A stretch of DNA of 64,000 nucleotides from Asaia platycodi JCM 25414 (GTDB taxonomy: Bacteria > Pseudomonadota > Alphaproteobacteria > Acetobacterales > Acetobacteraceae). The notes beneath the pieces were generated by a model. The model did not search any database. It was not told the origin of the DNA and saw only the letters and a program-made list of their open reading frames with translations. This document shows, one piece after another, positions 1 to 9,596 of this stretch (positions are counted from its first letter, which is position 1; each line of letters opens with the position of its first letter). The translations under genes and the position numbers were made by a program. The stretch covers positions 1 to 64,000 of the forward strand of contig NZ_BAKW01000003.1 in NCBI RefSeq assembly GCF_000614545.1. The letters run 5' to 3'.

Positions 1-214
1 CCGCCACTACCCAATAAACGGGATGAAGGACCGGACATTTTTTCTCAGACCCGACCGTGCATGATGCCGGAAGTAACAAGCGCGGTTACGTTTCTGTCTC
101 CTCGAGCTCGGTCATGTCCGTCTGGCTGTCCGATATTGCACGGCAGACGAGATTGTCGGCATTTCGACACGACACGCCTTGCGTCAGACGTCGAGCGGGC
201 TCACCGAGAAGCAA
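1..214. other. 5' window edge, no gene recognised
   Basis: This stretch lies downstream of the recQ stop codon. A frame stays open on the plus strand from the window edge, but its product resembles nothing I recognise. The minus strand is interrupted by stops. I see no tRNA, terminator or repeat here. Confidence 0.3.
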
Positions 215-2056
215 CTAGGTCTCAGACAGAACTTCGATGACCGCGTCACCGTAGCGTTTGAGCTTCGACGCCCCCACGCCTTTGATCAACGACAGCTCTT
301 CAACACTCTCCGGGTTCTCGCGGGCGATCTCTGTCAGAACGGCATCGTGAAAAATGACATAAGGGGGTATTTCCTGCTCTCGCGCTTCGTCGCGCCGCCA
401 CTGACGCAATGCGTCGAAGCGATGACGCTCCTGTTCGTCAAGGGAGTCTACCAATGTGGAGGCGGACGCCGCTCGGCCTGCGCTTGCAGCAGGCTTGAGC
501 GGATCCACACGCAGACGCAGGCTCTCTTCACCGCGCAAGAGGGGACGTGCAGCGTCGACATCCAGACCAAGTGCGCCATGCTCGCCGCTCATCCTGATCG
601 CGCCGCGCGCGATCAACTGGCGAATGACGCCGCGCCACCATTGCTCGGAATGCTCCTTGCCCACACCGAACACCGTCAGATGCTGATGGGCATGGCGCTC
701 GATGGCCTCGGTCAGCTTCCCGCGCAGGACCGTCGTGAGATGCACGGCGCCGAAACGCTGGCCAGTGCGATAGATCGCTGAAAGTACTTTTTGTGCCGCC
801 TCAGTACCATCGAAAGTCTGGGCGGGACTGCGGCAATTATCGCAATGGCCGCAAGGCGTCGAAAGCGCCTCACCGAAACAGGCCAGAAGTGCCTGAGTAC
901 GACAACCGACTGTTTCTGTCAGCGCGATCATGCTTTCGAGACGCGCCTGCATGACGCGTTTTTCGGTATCTGGCGCCGTCGATTGTTCGAGCCAGTGACG
1001 CGCACGGGCCATGTCTTCACCGCCATAAAGCAGGAGCGTATCCGCAGGCTCGCCGTCACGGCCGGCACGACCGATCTGCTGGTAATAGGCCTCAGGCGAG
1101 GCGGGCATGTCCAGATGGACCACGCAACGCACATCGGGACGGTCGATCCCCATGCCGAAAGCGACGGTTGCAACAATCACCATCGGTTCGCCACTGCGAA
1201 ACCGCATTAATGTTGCGTGTTTCTCCTGAGACGACAGCCCGGCATGATAAGGCAGCGCGTTGAACCCTCGCTCCCTCAAACTCTTCGCCATGCGTTCAGT
1301 CCGGTTGCGACTGCCGCAATAGACGATTGCCGCATCTTCGCGATGAGGCGTGAGCGCATCCTGAACCTGTTTCGTCTCCGACCCTTTGGGCGACGCTGCG
1401 AGAAAAAGATTGGGACGGTGAAAGCTGGACGTTAGGCGTCTCGCTTCAGGCATACCCAACGCCAGCAGGATGTCGTCCTGCGTGCGTGAATCGGCAGTCG
1501 CCGTGAGCGCGATGCGCGGCACACCCGGAAAGACGCTCGGCAAATCGGCCAGAGCGCGATATTCGGGCCGGAATTCATGCCCCCATGCCGAGACGCAATG
1601 GGCCTCGTCTATGGCGAGTACCGAAACCGGATTACGCGCCAGCCAGCGGGCGGTACCGGGTGAGACGAGACGCTCGGGCGAGACATATAGAAGATCGATA
1701 CGTCCCTCTCGCAGATCGGCCCGTGTCTGGTCGAGGCGATCGGAAGGAAGTTCGGAATGGAGTGCTGCGGCATTGACGCCAAGCTGACGCAGGGCGGCAA
1801 CCTGATCGTCCATCAGCGCAATCAGCGGGGAGATGACGATACCCATACCTGGGCGGCACAGCGCAGGAACCTGATAGCAGAGGCTTTTACCGCCGCCGGT
1901 CGGCATGATGACGAGCACGTCCTCACCCGCCATGACCGCACTGATCACGTCTTCCTGCTGGCCACGGAATGAGTCGAAGCCGAAGACGCGATTCAGAACC
2001 GCGTCAGGCGTCTCGCATCCATCGATGCCTGAGGAAGAGGGGTCAATGCCGGTCAA
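215..2056 (-). CDS. recQ: ATP-dependent DNA helicase RecQ
   Basis: RecQ is a 3'-5' superfamily 2 helicase acting in recombination and repair of stalled forks. The 613-residue product has the full layout. The helicase core carries Walker A MPTGGGKS near residue 52, the DEAH box followed by CVSAWGHEFRPEY, and the motif VI segment QQIGRAGRDG. Next comes a RecQ-type zinc site with the CGHCDNC cysteines near residue 405, a winged-helix region, and a C-terminal HRDC domain ending in SLIKGVGASKLKRYG. The start is uncertain: TTG at 2056 is the first usable codon in frame, there is no ATG nearby, and no strong ribosome site is visible. It follows the lipoprotein gene after 29 bases and may be cotranscribed with it. 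Confidence 0.93.
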   Translation of the reverse strand: MTGIDPSSSGIDGCETPDAVLNRVFGFDSFRGQQEDVISAVMAGEDVLVIMPTGGGKSLCYQVPALCRPGMGIVISPLIALMDDQVAALRQLGVNAAALHSELPSDRLDQTRADLREGRIDLLYVSPERLVSPGTARWLARNPVSVLAIDEAHCVSAWGHEFRPEYRALADLPSVFPGVPRIALTATADSRTQDDILLALGMPEARRLTSSFHRPNLFLAASPKGSETKQVQDALTPHREDAAIVYCGSRNRTERMAKSLRERGFNALPYHAGLSSQEKHATLMRFRSGEPMVIVATVAFGMGIDRPDVRCVVHLDMPASPEAYYQQIGRAGRDGEPADTLLLYGGEDMARARHWLEQSTAPDTEKRVMQARLESMIALTETVGCRTQALLACFGEALSTPCGHCDNCRSPAQTFDGTEAAQKVLSAIYRTGQRFGAVHLTTVLRGKLTEAIERHAHQHLTVFGVGKEHSEQWWRGVIRQLIARGAIRMSGEHGALGLDVDAARPLLRGEESLRLRVDPLKPAASAGRAASASTLVDSLDEQERHRFDALRQWRRDEAREQEIPPYVIFHDAVLTEIARENPESVEELSLIKGVGASKLKRYGDAVIEVLSET

Positions 2057-2085
2057 AGAGCGGGGTTTGTCGTGCGACTGAGGAA

Positions 2086-2481
2086 TCAGGGCGTGGAAGG
2101 ATCGACTTCGATCGTCACCAGACGCGAGGCAACACTGGCATCCTCGTTATTCTTGGGCGGATGGGCGATCTGCGTGATTTGCGCCCCGCCGACACCGGCC
2201 TTGGTCAAGGCCGCCGCAACGACCTTCGCGCGTTCGACAGAAAGCATCTCATCGGCGGAGAGATTGCCATGCGCCCCTGAATGACCGATCACTTCGACGG
2301 TCTTGGCGTGGTTATCGCGCGCATCAGCCGCGGCCTTGTCGATAATGGCCTGGGCCGTTGGCGAAACAGAGGTCGAAGCAGGTTCAAAAAAGACAGGGTA
2401 ACGGTCGCGATCGGCCCCGCTTGTACAGGCCGAAAGACCTGCGAGGGTGCAGACCGACAACATCACAGGCAGACGACGCAT
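2086..2481 (-). CDS. OmpA-family peptidoglycan-associated lipoprotein
   Basis: A small outer-membrane lipoprotein of about 131 residues. The N-terminus MRRLPVML begins a type II signal peptide with lipobox LSAC, giving a mature lipidated cysteine near residue 18. The rest is one OmpA-like peptidoglycan-binding fold: a STSVSPTAQAIIDKAA opening, the conserved VEVIGHSGAHGN strand-turn, and an S-V-E-R-A-K-V-V helix. Two ATGs are adjacent; the one at 2481 is preferred because AAGGA lies seven bases upstream. The frame stays open further upstream, but that part lacks a signal peptide. Similar small OmpA lipoproteins are common in Acetobacteraceae; the exact role is unknown. Confidence 0.72.
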   Translation of the reverse strand: MRRLPVMLSVCTLAGLSACTSGADRDRYPVFFEPASTSVSPTAQAIIDKAAADARDNHAKTVEVIGHSGAHGNLSADEMLSVERAKVVAAALTKAGVGGAQITQIAHPPKNNEDASVASRLVTIEVDPSTP

Positions 2482-2579
2482 CATTATTTCCTTTTCGAAT
2501 CGCCGTGACATCCACGGGGCCGTATTTCTGTCACTGCCGTGTGACACTCTTTCCGTCAAGCAGACCGCTCTCACGCCGT

Positions 2580-4279
2580 TCACAGCGGCAGCGGATGCGC
2601 CTTGCCGCCCTCGAGCCGCCAGGCATGGTCAAGGCTCTCAACCCCCGTCAGGCGATGGGCGATGAGAATGACCGTGCGCCCCTGCATCGTACGACCCAGC
2701 GTCTCGAGAAAAGCGCGCTCGGTCGCCGAATCGAGCCCGGTCGCTGGCTCGTCGAGCACCATGACAGGCGCATCCTGAAGCAGGGTGCGCGCCAAGGCGA
2801 TACGCCGCCCCTGCCCGCCCGAGAGCCGCGCCCCGCTCTCACCGATCCAGCTGTCGAGCCCATCGGGAAGAGCCTGCACGGTTTCGGCGATCTCGGCTCG
2901 CTCCAACGCGTCCCACAGACTCGCATCATCCACATTATTGCGTCCGAGCAGCAGGTTATTGCGAATGGTGTCGGCAAAAAGATGCGTCGACTGGGAAAGC
3001 CAGCCGATGCGCGATCGCAGACTTTCGGTGTCAAGCGTATCGAGCGTATGCCCCCCAAACAGGATCTCCCCCCGCTCGGGCGTCGTGACCTTGAGCAACA
3101 GGGCTGCGAGACTGGATTTTCCTGCCCCCGAAGGGCCGATCAACGCCACATGCTCGCCTGCGTGAATCGTCATGGAAAGTCCATCAAGCACGGGCCCCCG
3201 GCTGCCCCCCCACCGGAAATGAACATCGCGCAGAACAATATCTCCCCCCTCAGGCGCGGCGCATCCCTGTGCAACGGGAGCATCCTGGTCCGCAATGGCG
3301 ACAACGCGCTGCGCCGCCTGGCTGACCTGCCCGGCGAGAACGCTGGTACGCGCCAGGGTGGCGACAGACTCAAAAACCGTACCCGTCAGAAAGACCAGCG
3401 CGACGCCGGACAGAAAGCTCACCCCCAGCCCGGCAATACCGGCGAGGGCCAACAGAATAACCGACAGTGCCATCTGCCCGCACAGATAGGACAGCGCTCC
3501 TGCCCCGGCCATCGCCCTTTGCTGCGCGCGCTGAGCCCCATGCAATCGCGCTTCTTCTCGCGTGATTCGCTCGGCCAGACGACCTTCACCTGAAAAAGCG
3601 CGAGCCTCGCGCAAGCCTGTCGCAAGATCGAGCGCCGCAACACGCAATGAGGATTCCGCATGACGCATGTCGCCGCTTCGCTTCGCGGCCAGATGCGCAG
3701 CCAGAAACGGAATCAGCACAGCCGCAATGACAAAAAGTCCGGCAAGCAACGCGCCGAGACGCCAATCCTGCCTGCCTGCCATGAAGGTCAGAACAGGCAA
3801 CGAAACCAGAATACCCAGCGCAGGTACGGCAAGGCGCAGATAGAGATTATCGAGAAGCTCGATATCGCCCACCAGACGGTTCATCAAATCGCCTGCCCGA
3901 CGGAAGCCGAGCCCCGCTGCGGCGCCCCCGGCGAGGTGAGTGAAGAACCAGACACGCAGCGCAGCGAGCGCACGGAACATGGCGTCATGCGCGAAAAGGC
4001 GCTCGGCATAGCGCAGCAGAATACGCGCCCCACCAAACAAACGCAGCACCCCGAACGCAAGCGTAGCGCCAATGGCGAGTGCCGAGACACCGAGGCCCGC
4101 ATTCCACATCAGGCAAGGCTGCTCAGCAGAGCCAGAGCCGAAAGCAGCAGACCAAAACCAAGCCTGCCGTAGAACGGTCGCCAGACACCTAGAATGCGAC
4201 GCAATGCCCCACTATTCCGGTGCAACTCGGCCTGGCGCCGCGCCGTCGTACAGGGTTTAGCCTTCATGCTGTCGCTCAT
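2580..4279 (-). CDS. cydC: CydC, thiol ABC exporter subunit (frameshifted)
   Basis: CydC pairs with CydD to form the inner-membrane heterodimeric ABC exporter of glutathione/cysteine needed for assembly of cytochrome bd oxidase. The ATG at 4279 overlaps the cydD stop (ATGA), so the two are translationally coupled. The first 56 codons (MSDSMKAKPC onward to LSALALLSSLA) run into a stop near 4110. Adding one C restores a 566-residue protein. The remaining frame holds the membrane domain and an ATPase with Walker A GPSGAGKSS, signature LSGGQGRR and Walker B VMVLDEPATGLD. The break is most likely a sequencing deletion in a C run, since nothing else in the gene looks decayed. Confidence 0.88.
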
Positions 4280-5982
4280 GCGCCAGGCTCCGCTGTTACA
4301 GACCGACCGAGCCGTAGCGATTGCGTCCCGAGCGCCTTCATCGCCGCAGAGTGAGCACTGAGAATGACAGTCCTTCCCTCGGAAAGACGACGCAGCGCCT
4401 CGATAATCTCAGCCTCGGTTTCCGGGTCGAGATGAGCGGTCGGCTCGTCAAGCAGCAGCAGCGGTGCGTCCTTGAGGTAAGCGCGGGCAATCGCCACGCG
4501 CTGGGCCTGCCCGCCCGAAAGCCCGAACCCACCCTCGCCAATAACCGTGTCGAGGCCCTCTGGCAGATCTTTCAGGAAATGATCGATCGCTGCCGCCTCG
4601 ATTGCACGCTGCAAGCGGGTCTCGTCGGCGTCAGGGCGCGCGAACAGCAGATTATCGCGCAGGCTGCCTGCAAAAAGCACTGGCTTCTGGCCGATCCAGG
4701 CAAGATGGCGCGCAATATCGCGGCCTCGCAATGTTGCGATGTCGCGGTCATTGAACCGGATGGTCCCTGCGCTCGGCTTGATAAAGCCAAGCAGCAACTC
4801 GATGAGCGTCGACTTGCCAGCGCCAGACGGACCATCGAGCACGAGAATGTCACCCGGCGAGACCGAAAAATCGAGATTTTCGAAAACATAAGGCGCCGTC
4901 TCGGTCCATCGATAGGACAGGCCTTCTGCCTTGACGGTCACGACCAGAACCGGCGGGATGAGATCAGATCTGTCTTCCTCACCCAGCAGAGTTTCACCAT
5001 TCTCGATCGCCTCCATGGCCTCAGCAGCACCTGCCGCATGGGCGCGATCCTGATAAGCCAGAGCGAGCCCCCGGAACGGGGCAAAAAACTCCGGCACGAG
5101 GAAAAGTGCAAAGAGCGTCTCGGTGAAATGAGGAGCAGGATAGATGCTCGGCGCCGCAAAAGCGTCGATATGAATGAAATGCCCCTGTGTGAGCACAATC
5201 ATGATGATCGCAACCACCATGGCGATGTCGATCGCGGCCGATGAGAGAAACGCGATGCGCAGGATCTTCATGGTGCGTTTACGAAGATCGTCGGCGGCGC
5301 CTGACAAGGCACTGGCTTCACGATCTGTCGCGTTCGAGAGAACGATCGTGGCTATCCCCCTGATACGGTCGAGGAATCGCGCCTGCAGACGAACCATCGC
5401 GAGAAACTGGTTGCGTGAGGCCAGAGCCGCCCCGATACCGAAAACAGCCTGAGAAACCGGTACGAGCGTCCCGCACACAGCCAGAATGAGCGCCGCACGC
5501 GGATCAACCACGAAAACAGCGAGCAGCACGAAAGCAGGAAACACCATCCATGTCATTGAGGCGGGAAGCCACCGGGCAAAATACCCGTCGAGCACTTCAA
5601 TACGATCGACCAGAAGAGCGGCGATTTCGGCTGAATGCTGACGACGCAACAGCGCGGGACCGATACCGATCACTGAATCCAGAACGGAACGACGCAGACG
5701 TTCTCTGGCGGCGATACCGGCGCGTGCGGCCAGATTTTCCTGAAAATAGAGACAAAGGGCACGACAGGCCGAAAGTGCGGCGAACGCAGCGACAAGACCG
5801 AGCACCTGAGCCCCGCGTGTCTGGAGCAACGACCCGATGACAGACGCCAGACACCAGGCCTGACCGATGCCGATCAGCGTGTTGAAAGACCCGACAGCGA
5901 CGACGGGCAGCGCCGCACGTCTGGCCGGGCCGGATTGCTGCCGGACCCAAGCCCGTACCAGTTTCTTGTCTACACCGCTCAT
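4276..5982 (-). CDS. cydD: CydD, thiol ABC exporter subunit
   Basis: The first gene of the cydDC pair, encoding a 568-residue fused permease-ATPase half transporter. The N-terminal part (to about residue 310) has six predicted membrane spans. The C-terminal ATPase shows Walker A GPSGAGKST, signature LSGGQAQR and Walker B LLLLDEPTAHLD. The complex exports reductant to the periplasm for cytochrome bd maturation. The cydAB oxidase genes are not in this window, so the partner oxidase must be encoded elsewhere. The stop overlaps the cydC start by one base step (ATGA). The start at 5982 gives MSGVDKKLVRAWV, a normal N-terminus for the family. Confidence 0.93.
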   Translation of the reverse strand: MSGVDKKLVRAWVRQQSGPARRAALPVVAVGSFNTLIGIGQAWCLASVIGSLLQTRGAQVLGLVAAFAALSACRALCLYFQENLAARAGIAARERLRRSVLDSVIGIGPALLRRQHSAEIAALLVDRIEVLDGYFARWLPASMTWMVFPAFVLLAVFVVDPRAALILAVCGTLVPVSQAVFGIGAALASRNQFLAMVRLQARFLDRIRGIATIVLSNATDREASALSGAADDLRKRTMKILRIAFLSSAAIDIAMVVAIIMIVLTQGHFIHIDAFAAPSIYPAPHFTETLFALFLVPEFFAPFRGLALAYQDRAHAAGAAEAMEAIENGETLLGEEDRSDLIPPVLVVTVKAEGLSYRWTETAPYVFENLDFSVSPGDILVLDGPSGAGKSTLIELLLGFIKPSAGTIRFNDRDIATLRGRDIARHLAWIGQKPVLFAGSLRDNLLFARPDADETRLQRAIEAAAIDHFLKDLPEGLDTVIGEGGFGLSGGQAQRVAIARAYLKDAPLLLLDEPTAHLDPETEAEIIEALRRLSEGRTVILSAHSAAMKALGTQSLRLGRSVTAEPGA

Positions 5983-6195
5983 GATGGGTGGATATAGGCA
6001 ATCCGGGCACGAAACGGTAGAGTTTCACCTGAGAGATTGCAGAACATTTAGACGTCTCCCCGTGTCAATGCGCCGCCATTTTTTGGCTTTCCGACCTGTA
6101 CAGGATCTGCCTGACCGAAGAACTCCATGTCGCGCGACTAATATGCCCCGCCTTCCCGCGCCGTTGGTTACGAGAGAAAATCAAACAGACGGCAC

Positions 6196-6233
6196 GAAAA
6201 AAAGAAACCCCGACGCAAAGCGACGGGGTTTCC
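6196..6233 (-). terminator. Rho-independent terminator
   Basis: On the minus strand GAAACCCCG pairs with CGGGGTTTC around a short inner CGC/GCG stem with an A-A mismatch and a three-base loop. A run of seven T follows directly. It lies about 50 bases past the stop of the small secreted protein gene and should end its transcript before cydD. Confidence 0.85.
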
Positions 6234-6283
6234 CGGCATCTCTGAGCGACTTCAGAAGCCGCTGCCAAAGAGGATATTGTGCC

Positions 6284-6604
6284 TTACTGGCCCGAGCTGG
6301 CTGGCATCGTAGAAGACGGCATCTTCATCGAAGGGTCCATCGGCATAGGAGCCGGTGCCGGCGCGGTTGCGCTGGCGGCGGGCGCTGACATCGGAGCCGT
6401 TACGGGAACCGGCGTCTGGGCTTGTTGCAGGCTGCGGGCGTTCAGATCTTCGGTTGCTTCAGAGCCCTTTGCCGCCTTGGCGCCCTTCTTGTGCATTTCA
6501 CTCTTGCTGGCATGAGCCTTGTGCGGCGCATGCTTGGCGAAAGCAGGAGTTGCAACGACGAAGGTGGCAGCCATCAGGGTGGCGCACAGCTTGGAAAACT
6601 TCAT
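6284..6604 (-). CDS. Small secreted Ala/Pro-rich protein
   Basis: I do not recognise a family. The 106-residue product begins MKFSKLCATLMAATFVVATPAFA, which includes a clear Sec signal peptide with an AFA cleavage site near residue 23. Next comes a Lys/His/Ala-rich stretch (KHAPHKAHASKSEMHKK) and then a low-complexity Ala/Pro/Met tail ending in MPASSGQ. The start is well supported by GGAAGGAAGAGAC directly before the ATG. The gene stands alone, with its own terminator downstream. A small exported, probably disordered protein is all that can be claimed. Lys/His and Met richness could suggest metal or polyanion binding, but that is speculation. Confidence 0.72.
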   Translation of the reverse strand: MKFSKLCATLMAATFVVATPAFAKHAPHKAHASKSEMHKKGAKAAKGSEATEDLNARSLQQAQTPVPVTAPMSAPAASATAPAPAPMPMDPSMKMPSSTMPASSGQ

Positions 6605-6735
6605 GTCTCTTCCTTCCGATAGTCTCAGATCTGAAAGCTCCACCCAAGCAAACCGCTCGAGAGGAAACTTTTCAACGACCACAGAACGTAACGGAGCCGA
6701 TGCGGTTGCGCGTCTTTTTAAAAACGAGCGCGTGA

Positions 6736-7197
6736 TCAGTCGCGAATAACCGCACCGAGTTGGGAAGACACCCCGTAGATATCGCGAGCACGCTTGATGA
6801 AGGCCGAAACCATCAGGCGAACACCTTCATTAAAGACAACACCAATTGCGTTTTGAAGCAGGCGCGAACGGAACTCGAAATCGACAAAAAAATCCACCAG
6901 ACAGCCACGGGCGTCTGGCGTGAAGGTCCAGACATTATTCAGATAACGAAAAGGCCCCTTCTCGTAGCGCACGCGAATGCGGTTGGGTCGCTCCAGCGTT
7001 ACGCGGCTGGTGAAGGTTTCGCGAAAGGGCCCGAAACCCACGGTAAGATCGGCAACCAGTTCCTGCTCGGTCTTGGATTTGATTGTCGCCTTGACGCACC
7101 ACGGAAGAAATTGCGGATAGGCACCCACATCGGCCACGAGATCGAAAAGCTGTTCAGGACTGTAAGCGATCAGCCGTTGCTCGGCATGGGTGGGCAT
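6736..7197 (-). CDS. ratA: RatA/Coq10-type START-domain protein
   Basis: A 153-residue single-domain polyketide cyclase/START-like protein of the RatA-Coq10 family. Features are the N-terminal PEQLFDLVADVGAYPQFLPWC motif, the alternating strand FRETFTSRVTLERP, and the VDFFVDFEFRSRLL and FNEGV segments of the family. In alphaproteobacteria this protein is usually taken as a coenzyme Q10-binding protein that helps quinone function; E. coli RatA was reported to affect ribosome subunit joining. The ATG follows the lipA stop with no gap (TAAATG), so it is the last gene of the pdh-lipA block. Confidence 0.85.
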   Translation of the reverse strand: MPTHAEQRLIAYSPEQLFDLVADVGAYPQFLPWCVKATIKSKTEQELVADLTVGFGPFRETFTSRVTLERPNRIRVRYEKGPFRYLNNVWTFTPDARGCLVDFFVDFEFRSRLLQNAIGVVFNEGVRLMVSAFIKRARDIYGVSSQLGAVIRD

Positions 7198-8187
7198 TTA
7201 CTGTTTCTCCGACTGGAGCGGGTCGAGCCCCAGCCTGTTTTGCCTCGCCTCTCTGAGTGCGGCGAAGTCGGAATCGGCATGGTAGGAAGAACGCGTCAGT
7301 GGGCTGGCGCTCACCTGCAGGAAGCCCTTGGCTCGCGCCAAGCGGGCATATTCATCGAACTCATCGGGAGTCACGAATTTCGCAACACCGGCGTGTTTGG
7401 GCGTTGGCTGCAGATACTGGCCCATCGTAATGAAATCGACATCGGCGATGCGGAAATCATCCATGACCTGCGCCACCTCCATCTTCTCCTCTCCGAGACC
7501 AAGCATTACGCCGGACTTGGTGAAGATCGACGCATCGAGCGCTTTCACATCATCCAGCAGACGGACGGACTGGAAATAACGCGCGCCCGGACGGATTGAC
7601 GGATAGAGACGGGGAACGGTCTCGATGTTGTGATTGAAGACATCGGGCTTCGCCTTGACCACGACTTCGAGTGCCCCCGGCTTGCGCAGGAAATCTGGCG
7701 TGAGAATTTCTATCGTGGTCGCAGGCGAGGCCTCGCGAATGCGGGCGATCGTCTGAGCAAAATGCAGCGCACCGCCATCGGCCAGATCATCGCGATCGAC
7801 AGAGGTGATCACCACATGACGCAGGCCGAGCTTGGCTACGGCCTCTGCGACGCGCTGGGGCTCGTCGCCATCCAGTGCCTTGGGCATGCCGGTCGTGACA
7901 TTGCAGAAAGAGCAGGCGCGCGTGCAGATCTCGCCCATGATCATCATGGTCGCATGACGTTGCGACCAGCATTCACCGATATTCGGGCAAGCCGCTTCCT
8001 CACAGACCGTGACCAGCCTGTTATCGCGCATGAGCTTGCGCGTCTCCTGATAGACGGGGCTGTTGGGCGCCTTGACCCGTATCCAGTCTGGTTTGCGCTG
8101 GATCGGGTTGTCGGGCCGGTTGGCCTTCTCAGGATGACGGAGCGAGGCCGGCTTCCGATGATCGATGGTGATGCGCTGCATGGTCAT
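7198..8187 (-). CDS. lipA: Lipoyl synthase
   Basis: Radical-SAM enzyme inserting two sulfurs into protein-bound octanoyl groups to make lipoate. The 329-residue protein shows both cluster sites: the auxiliary iron-sulfur motif [12 protein letters not shown] near residue 60 and the radical-SAM motif CTRACSFC near residue 88. Other family segments are [16 protein letters not shown] and [19 protein letters not shown]. It starts two bases after the lpd stop; a second ATG lies two codons downstream. Placement directly behind pdhABC-lpd fits its role, because E2 and the E1-beta lipoyl domain here both need the cofactor. Confidence 0.96.
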   Translation of the reverse strand: MTMQRITIDHRKPASLRHPEKANRPDNPIQRKPDWIRVKAPNSPVYQETRKLMRDNRLVTVCEEAACPNIGECWSQRHATMMIMGEICTRACSFCNVTTGMPKALDGDEPQRVAEAVAKLGLRHVVITSVDRDDLADGGALHFAQTIARIREASPATTIEILTPDFLRKPGALEVVVKAKPDVFNHNIETVPRLYPSIRPGARYFQSVRLLDDVKALDASIFTKSGVMLGLGEEKMEVAQVMDDFRIADVDFITMGQYLQPTPKHAGVAKFVTPDEFDEYARLARAKGFLQVSASPLTRSSYHADSDFAALREARQNRLGLDPLQSEKQ

Positions 8188-8189
8188 GA

Positions 8190-9593
8190 CTAGAAGTGGA
8201 GTGCTCCACCCCAGGCTGCAAGGACCGATTCATGCATCGTTTCGGAAATGGTCGGATGCGGAAAGACCGTCTCCTTCAATTCCGCCTCGGTCAGTTCGGA
8301 CGTCCGTGCGATCACATAGCCCTGGATCATCTCTGTCACTTCGGCACCGATCATGTGGGCGCCGAGCAATTCGCCGGTTTCCGCGTCGAAAATGGTCTTG
8401 GTCAGACCATCGGGCTCGCCCATCGCAAGCGCCTTGCCATTGGCCATGAACGGGAACCGGCCAATCTTCAGCTTGCGCCCTGTTGCCTTCGCCTTTTCTT
8501 CCGTGAGACCGACAGACGCGACCTGCGGACGGCTATAGGTGCAGCCCGGAATATTGAGCGCATGCAGCGGCTCAGGATCATGGCCTGCAATCTTTTCAAC
8601 GCAGATCACACCTTCATGACTTGCCTTGTGGGCCAGCCACGGCGCACCGGCAACATCGCCAATAGCCCATAACCCCGGCTCACCCGTGCGGCAGAACTCA
8701 TCGACGATGATATGGGTCTTGTCGATCTTTACCTTGGTCTTTTCGAGACCCAGATCCTCGACATTGCCAACAATACCGACAGCAAGAATGACCTTATCGA
8801 CCACGAGATCATGCGTGCCAGAGGCCGTAACGATCTGGGTGGAGACCGTGCCGTCCTTCTTGTTCAGAGGGCCGACCTTGGCACCGGTCAGCACCCTGAT
8901 CCCCTGCTTTTCGAAGGATTTCTGTGCCATGGCGCTGATTTCGGCGTCTTCGGCGATCATAATGCGGTCGGCGACTTCGGCAATGGTCACTTCCGCGCCC
9001 ATATTGCGATAAAAAGACGCAAATTCCACGCCGATCGCCCCGGAGCCAATGACCAGCAGACGCTTGGGCAGTTCCTTCGGCACCATCGCTTCGCGATAGG
9101 TCCAGACCAGATCACCATCGGGCTCGAGCCCCGGGAAGTGACGAGCGCGAGCGCCTGTCGCCAGAATGACATCGGGCGCCGCAATGCGCGTCTGTTCCGC
9201 GCCATCCTTGCTGACCGATACCACATGGTCCTTGCCGTCACGTCCTGCCAGTTTGGCACGACCGTCGAACACCTTGACCTTGGCCTTCTTGAGCAGGCCG
9301 GACACGCCGCGCGAAAGCTGACGCGATACGGCACGCGAGCGGGCAACGACCTTTTCGAGATCGAAGGTCACCTTCTCGGCGCTGAAACCGAATTCCGCCA
9401 GATTATGCAGCTGATGGTTCAGCTCAGAAGCGCGCAACAGCGCCTTGGTCGGGATGCAGCCCCAGTTAAGGCAGATACCGCCAAGATGGGTGCTTTCGAC
9501 AACAGCGACATTCTTGCCAAGCTGTGCGGCACGCAGGGCGGCGACATACCCGCCCGGACCGCCGCCAACGACGATCAGATCGAATTTGTCCAT
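8190..9593 (-). CDS. lpd: Dihydrolipoyl dehydrogenase (E3)
   Basis: FAD flavoprotein that reoxidises dihydrolipoamide and passes electrons to NAD+ in the pyruvate dehydrogenase complex. The 467-residue protein has the N-terminal FAD-binding [10 protein letters not shown] motif, the redox disulfide in [16 protein letters not shown] near residue 40, the NAD-binding [12 protein letters not shown] near residue 180, the second FAD motif [16 protein letters not shown], and the C-terminal catalytic His-Glu pair in [12 protein letters not shown]. It begins three bases after the pdhC stop. It could also serve other 2-oxoacid complexes, but its place in the cluster points to PDH. Confidence 0.96.
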   Translation of the reverse strand: MDKFDLIVVGGGPGGYVAALRAAQLGKNVAVVESTHLGGICLNWGCIPTKALLRASELNHQLHNLAEFGFSAEKVTFDLEKVVARSRAVSRQLSRGVSGLLKKAKVKVFDGRAKLAGRDGKDHVVSVSKDGAEQTRIAAPDVILATGARARHFPGLEPDGDLVWTYREAMVPKELPKRLLVIGSGAIGVEFASFYRNMGAEVTIAEVADRIMIAEDAEISAMAQKSFEKQGIRVLTGAKVGPLNKKDGTVSTQIVTASGTHDLVVDKVILAVGIVGNVEDLGLEKTKVKIDKTHIIVDEFCRTGEPGLWAIGDVAGAPWLAHKASHEGVICVEKIAGHDPEPLHALNIPGCTYSRPQVASVGLTEEKAKATGRKLKIGRFPFMANGKALAMGEPDGLTKTIFDAETGELLGAHMIGAEVTEMIQGYVIARTSELTEAELKETVFPHPTISETMHESVLAAWGGALHF

Positions 9594-9596
9594 GGC

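Noticed and set aside
2358-3593. A 411-codon plus-strand frame
   Set aside because: Antisense to cydC, no recognisable domain and no ribosome site; a shadow of the real gene.
6010-6045. A CTGAGA-containing stretch upstream of cydD resembling part of a TPP riboswitch
   Set aside because: None of the other conserved TPP elements is present and cydD is not a thiamine gene.
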